Shown here piece after piece: positions 1-11,832 of a stretch of DNA of 64,000 bases. This DNA comes from Nemopilema nomurai. Taxonomy: Eukaryota > Cnidaria > Scyphozoa > Rhizostomeae > Rhizostomatidae. The DNA lies in assembly GCA_003864495.1 (NCBI GenBank), contig ML133427.1:2251247-2315246 (forward strand), read 5' to 3'. The stretch's first letter is position 1, and every line of letters starts with the position of its first letter. The notes beneath the pieces were generated by a model. It was given only the letters and a program-made list of their open reading frames with translations, had not been told where the DNA came from and did no database searches. Made by a program: the position numbers and the translations under genes.

Positions 1-3000
1 GTACTGATTGAACAAAAAGGTAACATAATGCATTGTTGTTGTGGTGACAAGTTGGACACCACCTGTATCAGTGACATTGGAAAGACGGTGATCCTCTTCT
101 GCGGAGCCGTGCTGATCCTCTTCTGCGGAGCCGTGCTAATAGAGATTGAGCTCATCCCTTTTGGGGCGAAGACTTGTGGGTAGAAGAAAGGAAACGATTT
201 CATTAAAAAGTCAGAAACAGATCCGATTTCTAATAAGCCTGGCGCATTCTGCAATCCCTTGCAACATCAATCCCAAAACAAAATTATGTTTGACCCAGAA
301 ACAACAAACACACTGTACTCATGAGAGACAGCTGATATAAAGTTTGGCTGGAATTCATAGTGAAACCAACGCAGACGAACTACAAGGAGTTTTGGATCCA
401 GTCCAATTATTCTTGTAACACACGACTTGATCTATGTTCCACGTGCTTGTTTGATCTCTTGATTGCACGATCTTCACATACCTGATACAGTGTCAATGTA
501 CTAATTCAAATTAATACGATAGTATTTGTCATATAACAATTAGAAAGGCCACTGTACTAACGTTGGACAAAGTTTCAAGACATTCATATATATTGCCAAA
601 TTTTTTAAATGCTCCACATTGAAATGGCGATTGTGGGAATTTCTTGCCTTGGGGTGAAATTAAGGGAAATTAGGACTAAAAAAACAAATATTTGCAATGG
701 TCCACAAACTATACTAAGCCTAAAGCTATTTGTGGTTTGGTAATGAGAGATTCACATTTAATTTTCCAGAAACTTTACTGCTAAGCATCTCTAAACTTTA
801 TTAGAGTAAAACGTCTCCCATCACACACCCTTCTACAAGAAGTATGGATATGCATGGACAAACCACGTCCTAAAAGCACCCTTGCAAGTCTATAACTCCA
901 GCATATACTCTACTTGGTGACATCCAGACAAAAAAGGCACAAAGTATCGACAAAGTTATATATTCATCATGTCGATTGAGTATCATACCATTCTTGGTAT
1001 TGATACGTAAGATTAACACCAAGTTAATAGAAAGATAAGAAATTAGCAAATATCTAAAACAAAATTGCAGAAATACGCTAAAAACACAACTAAAGGTATC
1101 TATGTTCGTTGTCGATTAGCAACCATCATAGGCCTTCTGGCAAATAAGACGGGGGTTTGAAATGTGAGAGGTAATCTGTGCTCATATGGGCAGCATTCCG
1201 ATTGGGGGTCGATGATCCCTAAAATGGGAAAACACAGGAGTGCTGGACTGAGAAACTAAGACGATTTAGAAATGAATATTTTTACTAAACAAAGCAAATT
1301 TAGGGAAGCATCCTCTACGGGCAAAAGATTGAGGGTGCCCTTAGCTGGATCTGGATTGTATATTATCACACCTTTGCTTCTATTCTTACCCGTGGCTTGC
1401 AAGAAGTGGACTGCTTTCGATCTACTAAGTACGTACCCTGCGTGCAGACTCTAAGTGCATGATACAAAATTAAAAGCATCACTCACCCATAGCTATCTAA
1501 ACGAAGAGAAAGAAAATCTACTAGAATGACGTCTCTATATTACGGGGTAAGTCCAACAATAATATGAAAAATTATGTCATTGTTACGTCACAAGGCTATC
1601 AGAACGTAGAGCTGTGAAAGTATTCATACATCATCACAAAAAATTATTTCCCGCCCTTAAAGAAACTCTATTCAATTAACAGTTGCTAACGTAATTAGAA
1701 CATCGCCTGTACAATTGAAACCCGCATGGAAATTAGAGGATTCCCAATATGGAGACAAGAACGAATTATATACACATTAAATTAACAGTATAGATAAGCA
1801 CTTGAGTCAAATAGAATCCGGTTTAGAGGAGCCGAATATTACTTTTCTATTAAATAAAAATTAGATCCATGAAAAAATATTCTTACCGCTGCTAAAAGGT
1901 AACAAAATAAAATAGGGCATTAACAAATGTTAGGGTATCAATATAAAAAAGAAAACATCTTGTGGATGTGGGTGTCAAAGTCTTACCATGTGGAGCCAGG
2001 AAACTAAAATTTCAATAATTAACTAATGAACTAGACTTCTAAAGAGCTTCTGACAGGCAAGTGGAAAATGTGAAAACATAGGCCTCTTTCTCATTGAAAT
2101 CCATCAGAATAGTTAACCAACATCTTTCTTTGATTTTTAGTTCTTGTTGCCCTAATAAGCTATTGTTAGTATAACTGTATGTACATTTCGATCTTTTGCA
2201 ACTACTGAAACTTTATATAAAGGTGTGGACTTTAGTCAAGTTTGAGCATGATGAAATACAACTATACGTAAAACAAACAACAATTTGAGAAAGCAAAATC
2301 TTAAAAGGCCCCTTTCTAAGTCAAAACACTTCAATTAAGATATCAAAATTCTAAAAAACTCTGCATCTTGGGGAACCAAATGACGTAGAAACGAATGAAA
2401 TGCATCTAAGTGAAATTAAAATACAGTTTTTGGCGGGTTGCGGTCTTGTTGAACCGCTGAGGATAGCTTATAAGGCGATACAAAATGACGAAGGGAAGTC
2501 AAAATCAACTACTTAATCGGATGCTGGTGCCTCTTGTATATTGAAACCAATAAAAACCAATAAAAACAAATAAATTACTGGGATCGGCAAAGCCAGAACA
2601 TTGCTGTTTGCTTTGGTGCAAAAAAGATGGTGAAATGAGGGCTTGACGGATGTACTTAAAAAAACTACCAAATATGGAGAGTGTAACTCTGGCACGAAAC
2701 CCGTTTTGATGACAATCTTGTGAATGTAAATGCTTTTTGAGGAAAATTTTCAATGCAACAATAATTTAACATGCAGAAGAAAGAACAAATCACATTTTTA
2801 CACTTACTGTAGAATGTCGCTTGGTCGTTATTTATGTTAAAAGAAAAGTGCACCATAAACATTACGCCTTAAATTTAAAAATTATTCTCGTATATACTGG
2901 GTATGATGGTCTTGATGATTATTGGAAAACCAAGATTTTTTTAGAAAACCTAAGAAATAAAAATCTATAATCTATATCATGCTGGCATTAGCCCGAAACT

Positions 3001-3212
3001 TTCTTAATAGATAAGCATACCCTGATAAGCCCCCTGGAATGCGATGAACAAACCCTACACCCCTGTGACTAAAGCCTTTTGAAGCAGGGGGCTAGGTCTC
3101 GGGCTAAACCTCATAAATAATTGCTTCAAATGTCACTGTTATCCTGTAAAAAAGAATTAAGATACTCCATCTGCCTCTAGATCTCGGTTTTGCTGTATTT
3201 ACAAGCGGATTT
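1..3212. other. Gene-free stretch
   Basis: I see no supported coding exon here. The open frames are short, AT-rich and lack splice-site context or protein-like composition. The only structure noted is a perfect 24-bp tandem duplication at 90-137. The stretch contains the 3' flank of the minus-strand carrier gene that ends at 3213. Confidence 0.6.
90..137. repeat. 24-bp perfect tandem duplication
   Basis: The 24-mer beginning GATCCTCTTCTGCGGAG occurs twice head to tail, at 90-113 and 114-137, with no mismatch. The unit is a multiple of three, but no convincing coding frame was found around it. Confidence 0.9.
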
Positions 3213-6200
3213 CTACATCGGCTTCAGACCAGCGACCTTCCGCAGTTGTTCAAATATCAGAAATGTGATGATCGTATGTGGTCCAATTCTCATCCAGTTG
3301 GGGATAAACCCTTTGTAAAGGCCCAGAAATCCTTCACTTTTGACCGTTTTAAACAAGCAGTCGAGGGTAGACTTGTACAGTAATCCATTCTCCTTGGCTA
3401 AGACCTTCTGATTCATTATCCTCGTTTTTATGACATCGACTGGTGACGTAACAATAGCGCAAACGAGTCCTGCAACCATAGAGGACACGAAATGGAGGCG
3501 TAATCCTTCGTGCATCAGTTTGTTGTTAAGCAGTGCGTGTTTAGTGTGATCATACGAGGGAATCTGTGAAGCTGTTATAATTGCTGCCCTCTTGACAGTG
3601 GGCCCTACCCCACGCCATAATCCTCGTACCCCTTCCAATTTTGATATTTGAACAAACGCATCAAATGTGCTTTTATACCTTGGTGACTGACCTAGAATAA
3701 ATATGAATATTAATATGCGAAAAATACGAATGAGAACCAATCAAACACAGCGCTAAAATGAACCTGAAAACACATGAAAATATAGCAAAATGAGAAATGC
3801 GATGACAAGAATTGCTATGGTTCAAATTTCTTATGGGTCAAAAGGTCAAGAATCAAGGGTTTCTTTAGAAATGTGTTGACAGAAGTTTTTTGCCTTGAAC
3901 ACGTGTCTATCTTGCAAAAATTATCACTATTACGATAAAACAATATCAGCATAAATGCTAACTTGCAGGGTAGAAGTTGTCTGGTTTTAATGCAATTTTT
4001 TGGAAAAATAAAAAAACGTTGATAGTCAGAAAATTGTAATTATCTCTCTATCATCAATACTTTTCTATTGATAGAACAAGAATGGAAATCTGCACATAAA
4101 ATTAAAATTGGAAAGTTTCTGGACTTAATGATTAGTCTTCTGAGAACAATTTATTGAACAATTTTTGTTATCATGGGCATTTTAGCTTGCATTGAATCAC
4201 ATTCAACCTTTGATAAACAACTCAGCAAGCCATGAAGATACTTTTATAGTTTAAATTTCCCAATGGCAGATGTATTTAGGAATCTAATGAGCCCTGCTTA
4301 CATCATATTTGTAACTCCTTGTGAAACTTGCTATAAGGTTGGCAATAATGCTTTTAATTGTTGTTTACAGCAATGCAGTTGTGAAAATTGCAGAAACTAA
4401 GCAGACCAGAGCACCAAAATAAACATTATCTGGTAACTTCCTAGGTGTTAAGTTTTCAACTCCACAAACGATAGTCTTCTGGTATTAGTTATAAGATAGC
4501 CATAAAATAAGAGCCAGGATTGTAAAAACCTGCATAAAAGCAGTATATTTTTTCCTCATTCCCCCCTCCCCCCAAGAAAAATCATAGGTGCTGCCTATGT
4601 GCAGAGTGATCAACATCTAATAATGAGGCTTTTCGGTGGTTGCAAAAATTTGCTGTAGGTTGCAAAAATTTTGTTCTGTTTTCAACATAAAAGATAACAA
4701 AACGCAAAGAATTAGGGGAAAATATGGAAGAATCCAAAGATGACAGTGATCAAGTTGATGATGCTGACTTATTCAAGGCGAGAGAGTGGCATCAAAGCAA
4801 ATAGAATGGGATGAATTCCTTTAACTGTCAGAAGATGAAGCAAAATTTTGTGGATTCTTAACATCATTGGACAACCATTGACTAATCATTAAAGTCATTA
4901 GATCAACATTTATTTTCTGAATTTTGAGGCCTAAAACTTGGTGTTCAGCTTATGTGCAGGGGCAGCTTACGCATAGGTTTTTACAGAAGCTTGTTCAAAT
5001 ATGTTACTGAAATCTAAGAACTCCTTATGGCTACATGCTTATCTAAATCCTTTCCTAACAGCTGAATTTGCTCTCTAAATCATTTTAACCTCTGCAGCCT
5101 TGCAAACACAACTGCTTTTCTCAAATAATGGCCTGATATCAACAAAAAACAAGAGTATACTTTGTTCAAACCTGGTTTAAGCTTTCCTTCTGCTTGTAGT
5201 CTAATCTTGACAAGGTCTGTTGGATTGGCAATGGCACTCCCAATTGACCCAGATAGTGCTCCAGACATAATCTTTTTATACAAAGGTGTTTGTGATTTGT
5301 CTTTTTCCCCAAATAACTCTTTGAAAGGCTCATAGAGTCCCAGCCTTATGGTACTGTAAATACCTTCTCTTAGTGCTGAAGCAAAAACTCTGCAAAAAAT
5401 TAATATTTGATTAAATATTGTTTGCAGTGGTAATGAAAAGACCAAACTTATATTTGGTATTTGTTCAAAGCCACTAAATGTTTAGATTTCTTGACAATGA
5501 TGGGTTGGTGGGATTATGTGAAACAAAGGGAGTTGGAAGAAAAGAAAGGAAAACAATAACTATCCAATTTGATAGTGGTGACTTCCCAATGATGTGACTC
5601 AACAATATTCATAGCCTGATTTTGTGAATGATGGTTGAATGCTCACTTTCTATGCATGGGAATTCATGAATTGACAATTTCCATGCAAGGATTCATAAAA
5701 GCCTTAACTTGTAAAAATTACAATAAGGATGCTCATATCCCTTTTTTTTTTTGGTTTCGCTAAATTGGCACTATTTTTTAGGTTAAACCAATTCTTTAGC
5801 ACTTTTGATACCAAGACATACATGTTGACCAACTTTACAAATGGCGAATAGAAAGAGTTTTAGATTTTGATTACAAATTAGGTAAATGTGAATGCCCAAA
5901 AAACTTTGCCTGGAATTGGGAATTTCAAAATTGTGTCCTGTGAATTTGTGATTCATACCCTATTGGGCTGACACATAGTACAAATATACATTAAACTGAA
6001 GCTAAAATTCAGTGGTAGTTAAAAATGTCTTCTCCATTGTTGACATCAACCCTTCATTATTGACATATTGAAATTGTCTTCCTTATTGAAATTTATAGTT
6101 CTAGCACTGATTGCATGAGATGTCTAACTTAGGAATTTTGGTATAAGGAAAATCAAAGCCAACAATTCCATTCTATTTGCAATGATTTCTATGTGTGTCA

Positions 6201-7390
6201 TGCATCAGCAGGCTAGAATGAAAGTTGAGATAAATTACATATAACTCAAAGGAACTAAAAAAGCCACAACATATAAATGAAGTCAGTCTTGCATGAGTTT
6301 CTTTAGAGGATGAGCGTACATGCTTGCTAAATTTATGACAAGGCTCAACAAACTTAGGGAAGTGGCCAAAATATTGTTACCATGGATTCATTCTTGGATT
6401 CATTCTTCATAATCAACCTAATTCATGAGCAATGCTTTTGAGAATTATTCTACTTTCAAGTCTTTATGGAAAGAAACTCCAACCAGCTTTGTTCTATGAA
6501 AATTTTTGAAGTAAACACGAAGCACCGACAGGATTTAGACAGTTTTCAGCTATAATGAAGGGTGTCCAGCAGTTTAGGGGGAGAAACCCTTAACCAAGGC
6601 TCACCCCTTAACCAAGGCTAATTTCAACTAAACCAAGGCTCACCCCTTGTATAATCCTCTAATTCCTTCTTCTTGAACAATTTTAACTCCACCTTGGAAA
6701 AATCCTCTGTACTTTCGGTCAGCAAAAATACTTTTTGAAGAATTCAATTCATTGTCAAGTTGAAGTCTGACTTTGATAACATCTATAGGATTTGTAACTA
6801 AAACGAAAAATCCTGAGTTAAACTTCCATGGCCTATATATTTATTAATCAATATTCATATTTTGAAGGTTTAGGGCAAAATATAAACATTTAGAAAGATG
6901 ACTTCGAATACAACAAACGCGTTGAGTACAGGCTTACTGAATATGAATCATTTGTTTGTGACTTTAACGGTGCTGCTTTCAAGTTGCATTCCGGGTATGG
7001 GGGCTGATTTGAATTAGCACCGCCATAGTCCAAAAGCAAAACGTAAAAAAATTAGGAGCAAAAGGACCATATCAAATAGGGAGGCAAAATTATCTAGAAC
7101 TACTTTGGCTTCAGGCTGAACTTTGAATATCTATGATTAACGAACAACATTTCTACTATTCACCAAATTTCCGGTTTCAATCGAAATCAATCGAAACCCA
7201 GGAGGACCAAACCGGTGGGCCTATCACTATCAAACAGGTTAAACTTACTTATTCCGGCCGACATGCAGGAAATCCCAGACAATGCAAATCTTGTGATGTT
7301 TTGATTCTCGACCATTATGTTCTTCTGAATAACGGCGAATGCTTCTTCTTGCTGAGGATCCAAAGTTGTCATATCTGCCTGAAGTTTCAA
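3213..7390 (-). CDS. SLC25-family mitochondrial carrier, copy 1
   Basis: Predicted inner-membrane solute carrier of 330 aa. Exons on the minus strand: 7249-7390, 6644-6797, 5172-5389 and 3213-3691; all junctions are GT-AG and phases join cleanly. Three tandem carrier repeats are visible through the signature P-x-D/E-x-x-K/R: NPIDVIK near residue 51, NPTDLVK near 155 and SPVDVIK near 255. The C-terminus has the PNWMRIGPHT segment. This places it in the UCP/dicarboxylate/oxoglutarate branch, closest in feel to ucpB-like carriers; the substrate cannot be read from sequence. The start was chosen as the ATG at 7390; a second ATG six codons on is also possible. Exons 2 and 3 are 154 and 218 bp, identical to those of the neighbouring copy at 11833-15687, showing tandem duplication. 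Confidence 0.88.
6592..6648. repeat. Short tandem copies of an exon-intron boundary
   Basis: AACCAAGGCTCACCCCTT occurs at 6592-6609 and 6631-6648, with a partial AACCAAGGCT at 6610-6619. Read on the minus strand, the copy at 6631-6648 contains the real 5' splice site of carrier exon 2 (AAGG|GTGAGCC). The other full copy is a decoy donor about 40 bp inside the intron. Confidence 0.8.
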
Positions 7391-7811
7391 CTGGACTTCA
7401 AGCTACGTTATGTGGCAATGGCCAGTGTGACGTCACGAAGATAACGCAATTGAGCACAGCACGTGTTCACTTTTCTTTATGTGGGAACTCCGATGAGGAG
7501 GATGGAAAAGTTGGTAATTTGATCTTTAAAATTGCATCGTACAGCGAGCCGTTGCTCTTTTCCTATTTATTCCGAAGCTCTTCAGAGCAAGCAGACGTCG
7601 CAAAATATATACAAAAGAATAACGCATAATGATAGAATTATGAAAACCACTTTGAAACAATACATGACGGATAAAATAGGGCACATCTGTAGTATTGAAA
7701 AGAAGGAGGATAGCCGGATGCTAGTTAAAGAAAGGGGTGAAGAGAATGAGGTCCATATTTCAATATGTCTATATTTCAAAGAGTTCGTCTTTTCCCTTGG
7801 GCCCTTCTAAA

Positions 7812-8458
7812 GCTAGGTGCAGGGCGGCCGAGAGGCGGCTTGGGCCTTGGGGCAAAGTCCCGGTCGGGACCCTGGAGTCAGATCCAAAATATTTTTGGGA
7901 TCACGCCCTTTTTAGAATGGGAAACGCCCATTACTTCCAAACATTTGGGCACGTTGTAAAGTATCAAAAAAAATCTTAAAATGTAATAAAATCATTAATT
8001 CTAAAGATTTAAATACGCTCTTGACCACACCCTTTTAGTTGATTAAAGTGGACTTCAAAATGTGCTCCTTCAATTCTGGCTATTTTTTTCTAATGAGCTA
8101 CACAATATAAATCTAAAATGAAAGCAAGTATTTATTCCACGCACTTTTATATAGAAAATCACATAGAGCAATGCTTTTCATATAATTTTATGCAGCAATT
8201 CTAAATGCAAACATGACTCGCTTGAACTGGCCATAGATTAAAACAAGATTATATGGGTTACCTAATTTTATCAGGGCGCCCTCCCACCAATAAGTACAAC
8301 TTTTCGAAACTCAGGGAAACTCAGCTTAAAAGATGAATCCGTAAATTTTTTATGTAAGTTGAAATAATTTTCATCATAATTTGGGGGCACCTTTCAGGCC
8401 GAGGCCCTGGGGCAAATTGCCACCCTGCCCCCCCCCTCTCTGCGCCCCTGGCTAGGTG
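7812..8458. mobile_element. hAT-like non-autonomous transposon with 8-bp target duplication
   Basis: The octamer GCTAGGTG flanks the element on both sides (7812-7819 and 8451-8458). The element itself is 7820-8450 (631 bp). Its ends are imperfect inverted repeats: CAGGGCGGCCGAGAGG at the left, and CAGGGGCGCAGAGAGG when the right end is read on the minus strand. An 8-bp target duplication with CAGGG ends is the hallmark of the hAT superfamily. The interior has no transposase frame, so it is non-autonomous. It lies in the spacer between the two carrier genes. Confidence 0.85.
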
Positions 8459-8511
8459 TTAAGTAACGCTGATTGGTCAATTATATCCAATCACGCGCTC
8501 TACTTATCACC

Positions 8512-8635
8512 CTCTAGTGTTTTCGATCCGCATCTGGCCATTTATTCGGTCAGCTTTTGGTTATTTTCCGACGTTTGCATACTCCGAGGAGTGTCGGACG
8601 AAAAAGTACTTTAAGTATGCGAAAACTAGAATGAA
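8512..8635. repeat. Dispersed repeat, copy 1 (partner at 59138-59264)
   Basis: This segment shares a diverged but obvious block with 59138-59264: TCTAGTG, then CGATCCGCA, TTTATTCGGTC and GTGTCGGACGAAAAAGTA in the same order and spacing. I did not see terminal inverted repeats, so the element type is unknown. Confidence 0.75.
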
Positions 8636-8785
8636 GTACCTCCCATCGGAATAGGGAGAAGACAAAAGAGCCAATTGAAAAAATAGCAGTAATTAAGCAG
8701 CTATAAGAAGGAATAGTAGGATAATAGAATGCAAGTCAACCAGATAAGAATAACCAAAACTACCAGGTTAAAGAATAAAAACCAA

Positions 8786-9174
8786 TACACGCTTTTTTTT
8801 TATAAGGAACCTACCTCAGGGCCTAGTTCCAAAAGTTCCTTATTCGTAGACCTCAAGTCATCAGATTTTAGTACCAAAAGTTCCTTAAAAGTTCCTTAAT
8901 TTTCACTGCACATCAATAAGCCTTGACACTTAATAGAGAGAGGGGCGAGATAAAATATGCGGAAAGTACTCAATGAAGCACTTGACACACAAATAGCAAA
9001 CAATATACGCGAGTATTGGCTGCAAATGAATGGAATCGGCTTTTTAGATCTTGATGCTTCAGTTTAAAAAAGAATTTCAAATCGAAAAGTTCCTCAGGGA
9101 TTTTGCTTTTAGTAGTTTAAGTTCTTTAAATATTTCGGCCTTCTACATGTAGGTTCCTTATAAAAAAGCGTGTA
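8786..9174. mobile_element. TACACGC-family inverted-repeat MITE, copy A
   Basis: A 389-bp element begins TACACGC plus a T-run and ATAAGGAACCTAC, and ends with the complementary GTAGGTTCCTTAT, an A-run and GCGTGTA. The interior has no coding frame but carries repeated AAAAGTTCCTTA motifs. It is nearly the same sequence as 25930-26328 and is related to 16674-16962 and 9285-9721. A TA dinucleotide at each end may be the target duplication. Confidence 0.85.
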
Positions 9175-9284
9175 TATTAAAAACCAATAGACTCAAAACC
9201 AATAGATTCAAAAAGTATTATCACTATGCATCTACTTGCCCAATATTGAGAAAGTATCTGGCATCCTATCCATTCCAGTTAGAC

Positions 9285-9721
9285 TACACTTTTTTCTTTT
9301 ATAAGAAACCTAGCTTGGGTCCTAGTACTAAAAGCTTCTTAATTTTTGACTAGTTAATAGTACTAAAAGATTCTTAAAAGTTTCATATTTTTAGTTAAGC
9401 ATCAAATTTTGCGCGTTCACTGGCATATTAATTGTATTTAAGTTTATAACACGACAGTAAGATTTGATATCGTATCTCTTGTTCATTATTCTTGTGGAAA
9501 CAGGGGTACTTTTTATCGAGACACCCGGTACAGTTTGCTAAATGGTTGTATTATTTTCGTATTGTTACTGAGACCCGGAACGTATTATTTATTTTCCGAC
9601 TCAGAAAGTCATTTTTGGAGTTTCTTAAAAATATTGATTTAGTTTTAAAAGTTTCCTGAATTTTTGGGGCTCTAGTACTAGGTTTCTTATGAACCGATTT
9701 CTTATAATAAAAAAACGTGTA
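9285..9721. mobile_element. TACACGC-family MITE, diverged copy D
   Basis: This 437-bp copy is related to the 8786-9174 element but older. It begins TACACTTTTTTC with ATAAGAAACCTAG and ends with CTTATAATAAAAAAACGTGTA. Internal CTAGTACTAAAAG blocks correspond to the CTAGTTCCAAAAG blocks of the other copies. No coding capacity. Confidence 0.65.
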
Positions 9722-11832
9722 TCTACTCTAAGGTGCCTAATAAATGGGGGAGAAGGAAAAATGGGGAGGGGGGTGTTGGAAATCTAAAGAGTATAATAAA
9801 TAAGGTGGTTGGGTTGGAAATCCCGTAAAATGATGGAATGAAGTCTCGGAGAACGCAGTTATGAAGATTTGTAGAGATCAGGAAAAATAGAAAAATTTAT
9901 CCATCAATTAGGCACCTAAGAGTATAATCTGAACACTAATGTCTTCCAGAAGCCAAGGATGTCCCTCTTCATTAAAGTATCTGAAAAAATTCCACCAAGG
10001 AGCCCATCTAAAATTCACAACAACACGCCTTATAGTTGTTGAATCTAAGCTTCAAGGAGTGCTAGTGCTAACTACACATAAATATCACACACAACACAAA
10101 CCTAAACAATATACAACATTGGACGAATCACAATAAACGAAGTGTCAATCACATATTTCGTATTGTCAACGTGGGAGTGAAACCCGTTACCACCAGTGAT
10201 TTGACATAGATTTTAACATTTGACATCTAGACTTCTCACAACCAAGAACAATCCCTTTTATCACTGTTATCATTAGTAAAAATAGCTCTGGTTGTTTTGT
10301 ATGTGTTTTACATATATCTTTGTAATCATCACATCCTTCTTTATACTGCTTAATATCCTTTAACAGTAACTTATTGTACATATGTACAATATTATACATA
10401 TATAAACATTCATCACTGAAGTGTTAACAGAAATGATGTAACTATTGATATTCACTAATAAATCTTTTAAGCCTTTTCAATTTTTGTGTTAAACCCTTTG
10501 TTAAACATTGAAGAGTTGTTATTTCTGACTATCTGTTTGTACATTAAAGAAGTTTTTCCAATAAGTGAGAAAATGAAAAAAACACCACATGAATTCTATG
10601 AAAATACATCAATTTCAAATCTGTTTACATTCCAATTTCAAAGAATTGACCAACATCGACAGGAGAAAAAAGCTCATGTCGAAAAAACCTTTAAAAGGTG
10701 TTTACCAGAAAATAAGTAGACTCTTTGCACATGGGGTGTTAAAGAAAGTGCTTCCAGGTGGAGCACTCCCAGCTAATATACATACATATGCTCCCTTACA
10801 GGGCCCAATATGGTGTCAGTTTTTACTAGAACCTATTAATTGAGGGTAGGTACCAGCAATATTCTAATGACAAAGGGCATTTTGGAAATAGACCTCAAAT
10901 GCAGGCCCAGCACAAGACTTAGTTTCCTGAATATTGGCTTTAGGGGCAACATGGAAGCGTATCTTAAAAGATGTCTGAAACAGCTCATAGTCTAAGGAGA
11001 AATAACAGTAATAACTAGGGAACATTGTGGAGAAACTTCAGAGAAGTGATGGGAAATTCACTATTGTATCTGATTTATACAAACCATGACACCAAAATTT
11101 CTATCTAGTTGGTGACAAAGGGACACAACTTGTAAAGAGATGTCAGATTAGCTTTAGGACTCAAAGCTGATAAAGGGCAATATTCATCTATGAATTAGAA
11201 AACTCAAGTGAGTAGCTCTGACAGTAAGAACAGATCAGAGGTCTGATAACCATGTTTTGCTTAGGGCTTATGCCTTAAATTTTTTAAAAAATTCAAAATT
11301 TACCTACTTGTTAGATGATAGTTTGCAAGTAACAACATAAATTCAATTGTTCCACTACATTATTCAATCGAAAACCTAGTTGTACAAAACTATGGAGTAA
11401 ATAGTATATATTGCAGAATAGGTTATGCCACAAAAAAAACTTGATGATGTGGAGCCTCATAGAATATTGTTCCAGCCAGCAGAATTCTATGTTACAGATT
11501 TCCCTTTCAGCTAAAGTGATTCTGTTGATTGCCAAATCAAATGCTGAATCCACCTATCCTTTTTAGATGTAAATGATTTTGACGGTTTAGATAGCAAGGA
11601 GTTTTCTTTTTTATGAGTAAATTTGGTACCACATCAATAAATTTGGAAACTGCATGTAAATGCAGAAATGAAAGTGAGCTTGACAGCTCCTTTGCATAAG
11701 TGAGACATGCATCGGTTGTTCTTGTTGGTACATTTAGAAAATCTTGGTTATCACAACAGGTCCCTAACCCAAGTCTGAGCCTCTATGGCAAACACTCGAC
11801 ACTATGTTCATGACATAATCTTATCCACCTAT
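9722..11832. other. Gene-free spacer downstream of carrier copy 2
   Basis: No supported exon. The frames at 9939-10136, 10187-10399, 10486-10843 and 11311-11553 have low-complexity AT-rich composition and no splice context that would join them to a gene. Confidence 0.55.

Noticed and set aside
7187..7979. Cluster of short plus-strand frames upstream of carrier copy 1
   Set aside because: They are shadows of carrier exon 1 and the hAT-like element; no splice or start evidence.
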